DNA of 33,509 nt from Betaproteobacteria bacterium (GTDB lineage Bacteria > Pseudomonadota > Gammaproteobacteria > Burkholderiales > Burkholderiaceae_C). Below, in pieces: positions 1-8,789 of the stretch. The notes beneath the pieces were generated by a model, which was given only the letters and a program-made list of their open reading frames with translations, ran no database searches and was not told the DNA's origin. Where the stretch lies: contig CANFOR010000004.1 in the NCBI GenBank assembly GCA_947448675.1, positions 1 to 33,509 of the forward strand, written 5' to 3'. Position 1 is the first letter of the stretch. Every line of letters begins with the position of its first letter. The position numbers and the translations under genes were made by a program.

Positions 1-754
1 CGTCATACAGCGGGGCGCGCGCGTCGATCGCCACCATGTGCGCCTGGGTGGCATCGCCAATGGTGTCGGCGCCCTGGGCCATCAGGTCTTTTAGCAGCAC
101 GCCCATATTGAAGCGGGTGCCGCGTATCAAAAAATTGTCGGCGGGCCACTCGCCCGCTGCGTTTTGGCCCCAGGCCTCGCGCAGCCAAGCGCGGTCGGAC
201 TCAAAGCCGCCACTGGCCACCACGCAGCAGCGTGCGGCAATGCGCTCGCCCGCCTGCGTGTGCGCAGCGACGAAGCGGCCGCTCTGCAGCTCCAGCCGTT
301 GCACCGGCGTGTTGTAGCGCAGCTGCACGCCCAGGCCCTCGGCGCTGCGGTAGTAGGCGTTGACCAAGGCTTTGCCGCCCCCCATAAAAAACGCATTGGT
401 ACGGCTCAGATGCAAGGTGCCCGAGAGCGAGGGTTGAAAGTGCACGCCGTGCTTGCGCATCCAGTCGCGGCAACGCGAGGACTCGACGATCACACGCCGC
501 GCCAGCGCCTCATTGGTTTTGCCGCCGGTCACCTTGAGCAGGTCTTGCCAAAATTCTTCTTCAGGGTAGGCCTCGGTCAGCACGTCTTGCGGCGCGTCGT
601 GCATGCAGCGCAGGTTGCGCGTGTGCATGGAATTGCCCCCGCGCCAAGCGCGCGGCGCGGCTTCCAGTAACAAGACCGAGGCACCGGCTTCGCGCGCAGT
701 CAGCGCGGCACACAACGCGGCGTTACCGCCGCCGATGACGAGTACATCCAGCAT
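1..754 (-). CDS. FAD-dependent oxidoreductase / fumarate reductase-type flavoprotein, tricarballylate dehydrogenase (TcuA)-like; C-terminal part lies outside the window
   Basis: Reverse-strand translation from ATG at 754 reads MLDVLVIGGGNAALCAALTAREAGASVLLLEAAPRAWRGGNSMHTRNLR... with a Rossmann GxGxxA dinucleotide-binding motif; open to the window edge. Its ATG overlaps the stop of the upstream gene (TGATG). Confidence 0.8.
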   Translation of the reverse strand, partial: MLDVLVIGGGNAALCAALTAREAGASVLLLEAAPRAWRGGNSMHTRNLRCMHDAPQDVLTEAYPEEEFWQDLLKVTGGKTNEALARRVIVESSRCRDWMRKHGVHFQPSLSGTLHLSRTNAFFMGGGKALVNAYYRSAEGLGVQLRYNTPVQRLELQSGRFVAAHTQAGERIAARCCVVASGGFESDRAWLREAWGQNAAGEWPADNFLIRGTRFNMGVLLKDLMAQGADTIGDATQAHMVAIDARAPLYD

Positions 755-1797
755 CAATCCGCCTTAATTTGAGCACGCTTAACGATGTCGCTCCAGATCT
801 TTTGCTCTTTGGCAATGAAGGCCGCAAACTGCTGGGGCGTACCGCCACCGCCCACCGCGTTGTCAGCGGCGAAGCGCTCGGTCACAGCGCTGGACTTGAG
901 CGCTTTGAGCGACTCTTCTTGGATTTTTTTCACAACGTCGGGCGGCGTGGCCCCGGGTGCCAAGATGCCGTACCACTGTGAGGTTTCAAAGTCTTTAAAG
1001 CCCATTTCGGCCACGGTGGGCACATCGGGCAATTGGGCAATGCGCTGGGTCGTGCCCACGGCAATGGGGCGCAGCTTGCCGCTCTTGATGTGGGCTGCAA
1101 ACGCCGGGTAACCCGCCGACGAAGCCTGGGTACGCCCGGCCAGCAGGTCGGTCAGCTGCGGGCCGGTGCCGCGGTAAGGGATGTGCGTCATGTACATGCC
1201 GGTGACCAGCTTCAAATACTCCATGGCCAAGTGGCCCGCACTGGCATTGCCCGCCGAGCCGTAGCTGAGTTGGCCCGGATGGGCTTTGGCATAGGCGACG
1301 AACTCTTTAAAGTTTTTGGCCGGCACGTCGGGGTGGATGACGAAGACATTAGGCACCTTGGCCAAGAGCGTCACCGGCACAAAGTCGCGGTTCACGTCAT
1401 AGGGTTGTTTGGCCAGCATGTAGGGGTTGACTGCCAGCGTGCCCACATGCCCCAAGATGATGGTGTGGCCGTCGGGCGGGGCCTTGGCCACCTCTTCCAT
1501 AGCGATCACGCCCGCGCCGCCAGGTTTGTTTTCAACGTAAACACTTTGGCCGGTGAGCCGCGTGAGCTCGGCCGCCACCGAGCGGGCCACAATCTCCGAC
1601 GTGCCGCCCGGCGCAAAGGGCACCACAAAGCGCACGGTTTTGTGCGGCCAAGTTTGCGCAGAACTTTCCGCATGCACGCTGGGCATCAAGCTCGGCAGTG
1701 CATTGGCCAGCGCGGCGGCCGGGCCTGCGGCGAGCAGCTGGCGGCGGCTCCATGCGCGCGGTGCAGGGTTGTGAGGCTGGGCTGTATGGTCTTGCAT
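754..1797 (-). CDS. Bug-family tripartite tricarboxylate transporter substrate-binding protein (TctC-like)
   Basis: ORF 347 aa; signal region, then WPHKTVRFVVPFAPGGTSEIVARSVAAELTRLTGQSVYVENKPGGAGVIAMEEVAKAPPDGHTIILGHVG, characteristic of the Bug/TctC family. Confidence 0.93.
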   Translation of the reverse strand: MQDHTAQPHNPAPRAWSRRQLLAAGPAAALANALPSLMPSVHAESSAQTWPHKTVRFVVPFAPGGTSEIVARSVAAELTRLTGQSVYVENKPGGAGVIAMEEVAKAPPDGHTIILGHVGTLAVNPYMLAKQPYDVNRDFVPVTLLAKVPNVFVIHPDVPAKNFKEFVAYAKAHPGQLSYGSAGNASAGHLAMEYLKLVTGMYMTHIPYRGTGPQLTDLLAGRTQASSAGYPAFAAHIKSGKLRPIAVGTTQRIAQLPDVPTVAEMGFKDFETSQWYGILAPGATPPDVVKKIQEESLKALKSSAVTERFAADNAVGGGGTPQQFAAFIAKEQKIWSDIVKRAQIKAD

Positions 1798-1862
1798 GTT
1801 GTCTCTCTTTGGCCCACGTCACCTGGGCTGTTGTAAAAATCAAAAAGTGCGCAACTCTAACC

Positions 1863-3110
1863 TTATTTGGGGCAGTCGCCACTGAGCGCACGCGCTACCA
1901 AGACCGGCGCGGCCAGCAAGCCGCCCAGCGCACCCTGGCCGCCCGAGCGCAAGCAATCGGTCTTGCCGCCACGAGCCATGCCCTCGGCCAGCGGGTCTTT
2001 GTCGGGCTGGCCCTGGCGCAGCTGCTCGTTGGCCATCTCGGCCAGGCTGCGGCGCGGGGCGGGGCTGCGGTAGGGGCCGGGCGGCAAGCCCAGGTTGATC
2101 GGCCGTGGCGCTGGGCTGGCCGTACCCACAGAAGCTGCCGAAGCGTTCGGCAAAGGCCCGGCAAGGCCCGCCAAACCCGCTGCAAGGCCCTGGGCGCCAC
2201 CTACACCTACACCTACACCTACACCTAGGCCAGGCCCCGCCGCCCCGCCTGGGCCGTTGAAAGCCGCGCCGCCACCAGGCGCAAGGCGCGGGGCCACGGG
2301 CACGACGCTCACCACCGCCCCAGCTGGCGCGGGCTGGCTGGCCGTGACCTCGACTTCGCGCGGCGGAGCTTGCAGGCGCTGCGGGGCTGGCGTTGGTTGT
2401 GTGGCTGGTGCTGTTGGCGAGGGCGCAGGTACTGGCGGAGCCACGGGTGCGGCGGCTGGTACAGGCGCTGGCGGCGGGGCTGGGTTGGGCGCAGCTTGGG
2501 CCACAGGCTTCGTGGCCGCTGCAGGCTCGGACAGGGCAATGGCTGGCGCTATAGCGAGGGGCGCTGGAGCCACTTGCGCAGCGGGCTGCAGGTCGGGCAC
2601 AGACTGTGGTTTAGCGGCCACGGTGGGCTCTGGCACGGGCTTGTTCATGGCGGGTGGCGGCAGAGGTTTGGGCGGCGGTGCCAACTCGCGCAGCGGCACC
2701 GCAGGCTCGGGCGCAGGCACCGGCACAGGCTCTGCAACCTGGGCACTGGGCTGGGGTAGCTGCTGGGTGGTTTGCAGAGGGGTCGATTTTTCAGGCTTGG
2801 CGCCCAGCACCGGCAGCTCGCGCGTGGGGGCGTTGTTGGTGATGGCGGCACTGGACTTTTGCAGCAGGGTAATCGCCCGCGAGCTTTGGCGCGCGTCGCG
2901 CTCGCTGGGCTGCAGCACCTGAAAGACCACATAGCGAATGGCCCCGGCCACTGGCCAACTTTGGTTCAACCACCACAACAGGGCCGCGTGCAGCGCCAGC
3001 GTCAACAGCAAGGGCAAGGGCCTGGGCAACAAGCCGGGCCGCACCCCAGGCCAGAACCCAAACAAGAGCGGGCTGCGCGGTGGCTGGGCAAAAATAGGCT
3101 GGGGCGGCAT
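1863..3110 (-). CDS. Proline/alanine-rich, single-TM, TonB-like hypothetical protein
   Basis: ORF 1863..3161; start at 3110 ([19 protein letters not shown]...) avoids overlap with divergent mnmA. N-terminal TM segment ([21 protein letters not shown]), long Pro/Ala-rich region, [10 protein letters not shown] run, conserved-looking C-terminus. Confidence 0.65.
   Translation of the reverse strand: MPPQPIFAQPPRSPLLFGFWPGVRPGLLPRPLPLLLTLALHAALLWWLNQSWPVAGAIRYVVFQVLQPSERDARQSSRAITLLQKSSAAITNNAPTRELPVLGAKPEKSTPLQTTQQLPQPSAQVAEPVPVPAPEPAVPLRELAPPPKPLPPPAMNKPVPEPTVAAKPQSVPDLQPAAQVAPAPLAIAPAIALSEPAAATKPVAQAAPNPAPPPAPVPAAAPVAPPVPAPSPTAPATQPTPAPQRLQAPPREVEVTASQPAPAGAVVSVVPVAPRLAPGGGAAFNGPGGAAGPGLGVGVGVGVGGAQGLAAGLAGLAGPLPNASAASVGTASPAPRPINLGLPPGPYRSPAPRRSLAEMANEQLRQGQPDKDPLAEGMARGGKTDCLRSGGQGALGGLLAAPVLVARALSGDCPK
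2198..2228. repeat. Hexanucleotide microsatellite (CCTACA)n, about 4-5 units, in frame in the Pro-rich gene
   Basis: cacctacacctacacctacacctacacctag read directly; encodes GVGVGVGVG on the minus strand. Confidence 0.9.
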
Positions 3111-3142
3111 GGGGCGATGGTGCTCGCCCGATAATCGCACAC

Positions 3143-4330
3143 ATGGCAAACAATGTTGCAAACCGTGGCGGCGGCAAAAAGCGCGTGGTGGTCGGCCTCT
3201 CGGGCGGGGTGGACTCGGCCGTCAGCGCTTGGCTGCTCCAGCAGCAGGGTCACGAGGTGATTGGCGTCTTCATGAAGAACTGGGAAGACGACGACGACAG
3301 CGCATACTGCTCCAGCAACATCGACTTTGTCGACGCCGCTGCGGTGGCCGATGTGCTGGGCATCGAGATCGAACACGTTAACTTTGCCGCCGACTACAAA
3401 GACCGCGTGTTCGCCGAGTTTTTGCGCGAATACCAAGCGGGCCGCACGCCCAACCCCGACGTGTTGTGCAATGCCGAGATCAAGTTCAAAGCCTTTTTAG
3501 ACCACGCCATGGCGCGCGGGGCCGACCACATTGCCACCGGCCACTATGCGCGGGTACGCCACAACGCCGCCACGCAAAAGCACGAACTGCTCAAGGGCCT
3601 GGACCCGCTCAAAGACCAAAGCTATTTTTTGCACCGGCTGACGCAGGCGCAGCTGGCCAACACCCTGTTCCCAGTGGGCGAGTTGCCCAAGACCGAGGTG
3701 CGGCGCATTGCGGCAGAAATCAAACTACCCAATGCCAAAAAGAAGGACTCCACCGGCATTTGCTTTATTGGCGAGCGGCCTTTTCGCGAATTTTTGAACC
3801 GCTACCTGAGCCATGCGCCGGGGCCCATGAAAGACGAGCGCGGCCGCAAAATTGGCGAGCATCTGGGCCTGAGTTTTTACACCCTGGGCCAGCGCCAGGG
3901 CCTGGGCATTGGCGGCGTGAAGGGCGCACCCGAAGAGCCTTGGTATGTGGCGCGCAAAGACATGGCGCACAACACGCTTTACGTGGTGCAAGGCCATGAG
4001 CACCCCTGGCTGCGCTACCAAAACCTGAGCGCCACGGACGCCAGCTGGGTGGCGGGCAGCGCCCCCCTTGAAGCCCCGCACCCAGACCAGCACGCCGCAA
4101 GCTACGGCGCCAAAACCCGCTACCGCCAGAGCGACGCCGCCTGCGTTTTGCACGCGCCCGACGCGCAGCGTTTTGCGCTCGACTTTGCCCAAGCGCAATG
4201 GGCGGTGACGCCCGGGCAGTCGGCGGTTTTGTACGACGGCGAGGTGTGCTTAGGCGGCGGCGTGATCGACGCAGCGCAGTTGCTGCAAACGCATTCGCTA
4301 AGCGCAAAAACATCCGAATTTCACCCCTAA
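3143..4330 (+). CDS. mnmA: tRNA-specific 2-thiouridylase MnmA
   Basis: [38 protein letters not shown] (PP-loop), [42 protein letters not shown]. Confidence 0.97.
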   Translation: MANNVANRGGGKKRVVVGLSGGVDSAVSAWLLQQQGHEVIGVFMKNWEDDDDSAYCSSNIDFVDAAAVADVLGIEIEHVNFAADYKDRVFAEFLREYQAGRTPNPDVLCNAEIKFKAFLDHAMARGADHIATGHYARVRHNAATQKHELLKGLDPLKDQSYFLHRLTQAQLANTLFPVGELPKTEVRRIAAEIKLPNAKKKDSTGICFIGERPFREFLNRYLSHAPGPMKDERGRKIGEHLGLSFYTLGQRQGLGIGGVKGAPEEPWYVARKDMAHNTLYVVQGHEHPWLRYQNLSATDASWVAGSAPLEAPHPDQHAASYGAKTRYRQSDAACVLHAPDAQRFALDFAQAQWAVTPGQSAVLYDGEVCLGGGVIDAAQLLQTHSLSAKTSEFHP

Positions 4331-4363
4331 AACCTGCTGCAAGGCGCATAAAAATTGCGTAAT

Positions 4364-4386
4364 CAGCTATTAAAATCATAGCAAAT
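4364..4386. repeat. Short dispersed inverted-repeat element, copy 1 (CAGCTATTAAAATCATAGCAAAT)
   Basis: GCTAT-7nt-ATAGC hairpin between mnmA and yggT; nearly identical to the reverse complement of 29427..29448. Confidence 0.6.
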
Positions 4387-4387
4387 T

Positions 4388-4969
4388 ATGCTGATGCAAA
4401 TCATTTCTTTTCTGCTCGAAGTGGCCTACAGTTTGCTGGCGGGCAGCTGCGTGCTGCGCTTGGCCATGCAGCGGCTGCGCGTGTCTTTTGCCAACCCAGC
4501 GGGGCGGTTTGTCATGGCCCTGAGCAACTGGATCGTGCTGCCGCTGCGCAAGGCCCTGCCTTCGCTGGCAGGTTGGGACACTGCCAGCTTGGTCGCCGCA
4601 TTGCTGCTGGCCCTGCTGCACCAAGCCCTGCTCTGGGGCGCAGCCGTTTTGCTGGCAGGCGCAGGCGCACCCGCCGCTGTGCCCCTGCTGGTGCTGGCTG
4701 TGTTTGACCTGCTGCGCCTGCTACTGGGCGGCCTGTTTGGCCTGCTGCTACTGAGCGCCGTGCTGAGCTGGGTGCAAGGCGGCTCGGCCATGAACGTGAT
4801 GGGCCACCTGGCCGAGCAACTCTGCGCGCCCCTGCTACGCCCCCTGCGCCGCCTACTGCCCCTGGTCGGCGGCATTGACCTCGCGCCGCTTGCTGCGATG
4901 GTGCTGGTGCAGATTGCGCAGATGCTGCTGGGGGGTTTGCAGGCTACGGTGTTGCGCGCGGTGGGATGA
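4388..4969 (+). CDS. YggT family membrane protein
   Basis: Highly hydrophobic 193 aa ORF with two YggT-like halves (SWVQGGSAMNVMGHLAEQLCAPLLRPLRRLLPLVGGIDLAPLAAMVLVQ). Confidence 0.88.
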   Translation: MLMQIISFLLEVAYSLLAGSCVLRLAMQRLRVSFANPAGRFVMALSNWIVLPLRKALPSLAGWDTASLVAALLLALLHQALLWGAAVLLAGAGAPAAVPLLVLAVFDLLRLLLGGLFGLLLLSAVLSWVQGGSAMNVMGHLAEQLCAPLLRPLRRLLPLVGGIDLAPLAAMVLVQIAQMLLGGLQATVLRAVG

Positions 4970-5253
4970 TGATTCAGCTCAGCGAACCAGAGCGGCAAAC
5001 GGTGTGTCGCATTTTGCGCGAGGTGTCCGCAGCAAATAGGTGTGCAGATGTTCTGCAGGCCTGGGTGTTTGGCTCGCGCTCGACGGGGCACGCAAGACCT
5101 TACTCCGACCTGGACATACTCGTCACATAACTCAAAGCGCTTGACTGGCGCATGCGCGCCGACCTGCCCTTTCGGGCGGACGTGGTGGAAGAAGCTCGGA
5201 TGGCGCCTGGGATTGCGCAACGGGTTTTGGCAGAGCGGGCTGTGTTGATTTAG
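4966..5253 (+). pseudogene. MNT-type (minimal nucleotidyltransferase) domain protein, interrupted by an in-frame TAA at 5128-5130 and apparently internally shortened
   Basis: MMIQLSEPERQTVCRILREVSAANRCADVLQAWVFGSRSTGHARPYSDLDILVT* then, in the same frame, LKALDWRMRADLPFRADVVEEARMAPGIAQRVLAERAVLI*. The GSRxxG...SDLD motif is diagnostic. ATG overlaps the yggT stop (ATGA). Confidence 0.8.
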
Positions 5254-5307
5254 ACACCACAGCCAGCCCGTTTATGCCGAGCCAAGTTGAGGGCTAGCTT
5301 TGCCCAA

Positions 5308-7176
5308 TTACTTGGCCCAGTAGATGTTGTCCATCGCAATCGGTGGCATGTTGGTGCGCGCGGTATTGCCCGTTGCGCTCCATACGTCGGAGATGGAGAA
5401 GCGCGTCAGCACATAGCGCAGGTCAAGCGCTGGGTTGGCGGCTTGGAATGCGCTCAGCGGGATGCTCACATCGCACCAAGTACCGGTGTTGCAGTAGCCG
5501 TATTTGCCGTTGGAAACCAGCACAAATGCCTCGGCACCTGAGCCCAACACGGTGTCGCTAGAAATGCCGATGCGCAAAGCCCCGGCATAGTTGGTTTTGA
5601 CGCTAAAGCGCACGCTGCCGCTGGCAAAGTTCGACATGTTCGCCGTCACTACTGGCGTAGCCGAAGACTGCCACAACAGGCCCCAGCCATAGCTAGCGGG
5701 AGTGAAGGTGTCGAGCTGGATATAGTTGCTCAGGGCCAGGGTCGCGCCCAGGTCGCTGGGTGCGGAGTCGCCCAGTTTGGGGTAGGCCAATTTGAACGTA
5801 TTGGCTGCGTAGGCGTCTGCACGCATACCCGCTGGCCAGCCGGTTACCGACTCGTTGAAGATGGCCAAGACCGGTGTGCTCACAGCGAGGTTGGTGGCGG
5901 GCGGCGAATAGTACAAAGCCGCTGTGTCTGCGCAGCTACCTGCCTCTGTCGTCCAGGTAGCAACCGGGTTCAAAAACTGCGCGGCGCAGCGCGCTTCGCG
6001 ATTGACATTGAACAAGCCCCATTTGTCATCGCTGCCCTTCCAAGGTTCGTCAAAGGCTTCAAAGTAGACGATGCCTTTGGGGCCGTTGTCGTGTTGCGAA
6101 GAGATCGACCAGTCGAGCAAACGGTTTAAATACATTTTTTGGTTGACTGGGTGGCCCAGGTAACGGTAGCGCCCACTGCCGCTGGGGTCTGCGGCCTTCC
6201 AACCCGTCTCGCCAATCACGATGGGCAGATTGGCCCTGCCGTTTTTGTCGAGGTAGTTGCGTGCCAGCATGTAGTCTTTTTGCGTTTTGGCCAGCGCAGC
6301 CGACATCATGGCTTCGGCACGTTTGCTTGGGTCGGTAATACCGAGCTGCTGCCAGTCCCAGTCTGGCAGGGGGTCTGCGTCGTTAAAGTTGCTGTAAGCA
6401 ATATCTTCAATGGCGTAGCTGTGAATAGAGGCGAAGTCGATTTGTTTAAAAACGTCGGCGGCTTGTTCGGCTGCGTTGCGGGCAAAGCCTGCATAAAAAG
6501 CGTAGTTGTCATCGGTGGTGACGGGTTGGGTAATTTGGTCACGCACGGTTTTCAGGTAGCCCGCCATCACCGTCGTGGAGATGGGGTTGAACGACCAGGT
6601 GACCATGGTTTCATTGCCAACGCTAACGGCCACGACTTGGTCTTTAAACGTCTTGGCCAAGGTCACGACGCGTGACATTTCGTCTTCGTTAGCGGCTTGT
6701 GCGCTGGCACGCGGTACGGTAGCCGTTATGTATTCAAATGAATTGACGTAAGCACCCAGCATGACCTTGATGTCCATGTTGTTGTCGCGTATGACACGCA
6801 GCGTGCGCTGTGCAACTTTGTCAGAACTGTCAAATAGGCGGATGAGCTTGATCCCAGCCGTAACCAGCAAGTCGAGGTCTTGCTTCACTTGCGCGTCGGT
6901 AATCACCTCTGAAGCGCGTTGGGGTTCTTGGGTAGACGTGCGATAGGGTGAATAGGCTACGGCTTTTCCACCGGCAAATACGCTTGGCAGCGCACGCAAA
7001 CCGCTGGCGCTGGTAGGCGCGGCAACAAGGGGGCCATTGCTGGCGTCTGTGGTGGTTCCGCCGCCGCCGCAGGCGTTGAGCAGCACGGCAGCACTGGCAA
7101 AGCAAGCCCACTGCAGACCCTTGGCTGCGCTCAGGTCTAGCGCTGCTAGCTTGAATATGTTTTTGAGTTGTTTCAT
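5308..7176 (-). CDS. GH17-family beta-1,3-glucanase-like lipoprotein with C-terminal beta-sandwich (CBM-like) domain
   Basis: Lipobox LLNACGGGG; GIKLIRLFDSSDKVAQRTLRVIRDNNMDIKVMLGAYVN; AVSVGNETMV (acid/base Glu) and LPIVIGETGWK (nucleophile Glu), typical of GH17. Confidence 0.85.
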   Translation of the reverse strand: MKQLKNIFKLAALDLSAAKGLQWACFASAAVLLNACGGGGTTTDASNGPLVAAPTSASGLRALPSVFAGGKAVAYSPYRTSTQEPQRASEVITDAQVKQDLDLLVTAGIKLIRLFDSSDKVAQRTLRVIRDNNMDIKVMLGAYVNSFEYITATVPRASAQAANEDEMSRVVTLAKTFKDQVVAVSVGNETMVTWSFNPISTTVMAGYLKTVRDQITQPVTTDDNYAFYAGFARNAAEQAADVFKQIDFASIHSYAIEDIAYSNFNDADPLPDWDWQQLGITDPSKRAEAMMSAALAKTQKDYMLARNYLDKNGRANLPIVIGETGWKAADPSGSGRYRYLGHPVNQKMYLNRLLDWSISSQHDNGPKGIVYFEAFDEPWKGSDDKWGLFNVNREARCAAQFLNPVATWTTEAGSCADTAALYYSPPATNLAVSTPVLAIFNESVTGWPAGMRADAYAANTFKLAYPKLGDSAPSDLGATLALSNYIQLDTFTPASYGWGLLWQSSATPVVTANMSNFASGSVRFSVKTNYAGALRIGISSDTVLGSGAEAFVLVSNGKYGYCNTGTWCDVSIPLSAFQAANPALDLRYVLTRFSISDVWSATGNTARTNMPPIAMDNIYWAK

Positions 7177-7179
7177 TTT

Positions 7180-8580
7180 TTAGAACTTATAAATCAAACC
7201 AAGCGTGAACCAACGGCCGTCTTGTGAGATACGCGAGTCCACATTGCTAAAGGATGCGTTGCCTGGCATCGACATGGGCGAGAGCCCTTTTTGGCTGTAG
7301 TGGACTCTGCTGCCGGTGGCTTCGAGTTGCACAGCTTGGGTGTAGTCATATCGCACGCCCAGGGTGTTGAACATGGCGGTATTGCCCTGCCCGCGCTCGC
7401 TGGGGTTTGCTGTGTCTGCGGTCCCCAAATACACCAAGCCGGTGAGGAAGGTCCACTGGCCTGTACGGTAACGCGCTCCCAGCAGCATGTCTACCGAACT
7501 GGCACCATAACCGGTGTTGCTTACTGCAAAGGGGTTGCTGTAGTCCACATTGAAGCCTGCCGTCCATTGCGTGGCCGGGTTGAATGCAATACTGGCACCG
7601 CTCCACCGGTTTTGCCGAATGCCGCCGGAGAGTTCAACTTTGGCGTTGTACTGGTAGCGTGCCATGGCCATGGCCATGCTTTGGTGGGTTCCACCAAAGC
7701 TGGTGCCATTGGCTGCGCTGACGTAGCTGTCGTCTTGTGCATAGGGCGTGACCCCGGTGAAGGGTGCGTGGCCCCAGGCACCCGCGCCGCCATTGGTGGC
7801 GTCTTGATAGATGGCGTCAACGACCAAATCACCCCTGTGGTACTGGGCGTACAGTTCGTAGAAAGTCGGCTTTAAACGCTTAAAGTCGGTGTTGCCACGG
7901 TCGTAGGTCATTTCTACAAACAGGTCACCCTCTGCTACGTCGAAAGGCCGGCTACCGATGCGAATGGCATTGGTGAGCATGCCGTAGCCTGCGCCGCTAG
8001 AGCCCCATGATTCGGACACACCCAGATTGCCGCCATAGGGGTAGTCAGCAATGCTCCACCCACGGGTGGTCATGGCGCCAATGCGCACACTGCCATAGTC
8101 TTCATGGCGAAGCGCCACATTTTTTTCGTACCAAAATTTGGGCACGTCAACGGTGCCGCCATAGCGTGTTTCTACGTTCTCGCCATTGACTGTGCCTTGG
8201 CGCCAACGCTGGCTCAACAAACCCGAGACCTCAAAACCTTTGCCGATGTTGTATTTAGCACCCAGGTAAGGTTGCACTTGCCAGAAGGTGGTTTGCACCG
8301 TTTCGTAGCTCTTGCCGGGAATAATGGCGTCGGAGGCGCGCAGCTGTTTAGACGCCGTGCTGCCTGCTACTTGGCAGTTCAAGCAGTAGTTGCCCTGCAA
8401 ACCAGCGGTGGCTTCGGCGAAGCCGCGCAGGCTGAACATTCCGTCTGGGCCAAAGTCTAGTGCGTGGCTGAGGCTGGCGCTGTACAGCAGCGCCGCAATC
8501 ACCGTCGCCCGCAGAGCGCCATGGCCCGCCGCTGGTGTGCGCCGCGCTGCGCTTTCTGGGTATTTGTTGTAGTGGATCAT
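7180..8580 (-). CDS. Outer-membrane beta-barrel / porin-like protein, putative oligosaccharide porin
   Basis: Signal peptide, amphipathic beta-strand-rich sequence, terminal aromatic residue (WFTLGLIYKF). Start at 8580 (MIHYNKYPES) preferred over 8610: GGAA-type SD precedes it, whereas 8610 abuts the operator palindrome. Confidence 0.75.
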   Translation of the reverse strand: MIHYNKYPESAARRTPAAGHGALRATVIAALLYSASLSHALDFGPDGMFSLRGFAEATAGLQGNYCLNCQVAGSTASKQLRASDAIIPGKSYETVQTTFWQVQPYLGAKYNIGKGFEVSGLLSQRWRQGTVNGENVETRYGGTVDVPKFWYEKNVALRHEDYGSVRIGAMTTRGWSIADYPYGGNLGVSESWGSSGAGYGMLTNAIRIGSRPFDVAEGDLFVEMTYDRGNTDFKRLKPTFYELYAQYHRGDLVVDAIYQDATNGGAGAWGHAPFTGVTPYAQDDSYVSAANGTSFGGTHQSMAMAMARYQYNAKVELSGGIRQNRWSGASIAFNPATQWTAGFNVDYSNPFAVSNTGYGASSVDMLLGARYRTGQWTFLTGLVYLGTADTANPSERGQGNTAMFNTLGVRYDYTQAVQLEATGSRVHYSQKGLSPMSMPGNASFSNVDSRISQDGRWFTLGLIYKF

Positions 8581-8609
8581 TCCATTTTCCAAGGGGTAGA
8601 GATAAGACA

Positions 8610-8623
8610 TGAAAGCGCTTTCA
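8610..8623. promoter_or_regulatory. LacI-family operator, exact palindrome TGAAAGCGCTTTCA (upstream of porin-GH17)
   Basis: Read directly; identical to 8733..8746 and 20993..21006. Confidence 0.85.
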
Positions 8624-8732
8624 GCAGCTTAGCCAGCTTGAGAGTGTGCGTCAATAAAAACAAACCCCGTGTTTTCCCTAGCGCTGCGGCGCCACTTATT
8701 TTGCGTTGCCGAGGGTTTACCAGCGAATTTAT

Positions 8733-8746
8733 TGAAAGCGCTTTCA
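8733..8746. promoter_or_regulatory. LacI-family operator, exact palindrome TGAAAGCGCTTTCA (upstream of GH81)
   Basis: Read directly in the divergent porin/GH81 intergenic region. Confidence 0.87.
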
Positions 8747-8789
8747 TTATTATGCTTATTTGCCCAAGCGCGAGATAAAGTACCCACCT

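Noticed and set aside
1033-1836. 267-aa plus-strand ORF opposite the Bug SBP
   Set aside because: Shadow ORF of a strong minus-strand gene; no family signature.
2198-2228. Short tandem repeats considered as a CRISPR-like array
   Set aside because: Hexanucleotide in-frame coding microsatellite with no spacers; no CRISPR array or cas gene seen in the window.
2095-2922. 275-aa plus-strand ORF opposite the Pro-rich gene (Gly/Ala/Thr-rich)
   Set aside because: Antisense of a Pro/Ala repeat region; composition follows from the opposite strand.
5128-5130. Programmed stop-codon readthrough in the MNT gene
   Set aside because: The TAA is accompanied by an apparent internal deletion of family-conserved residues, so decay is the simpler explanation.
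5132-5144. TCAAAGCGCTTGA, resembling the LacI operator core
   Set aside because: Lacks the conserved outer TGAAA/TTTCA bases, lies within the MNT relic and not upstream of a locus gene; probably chance.
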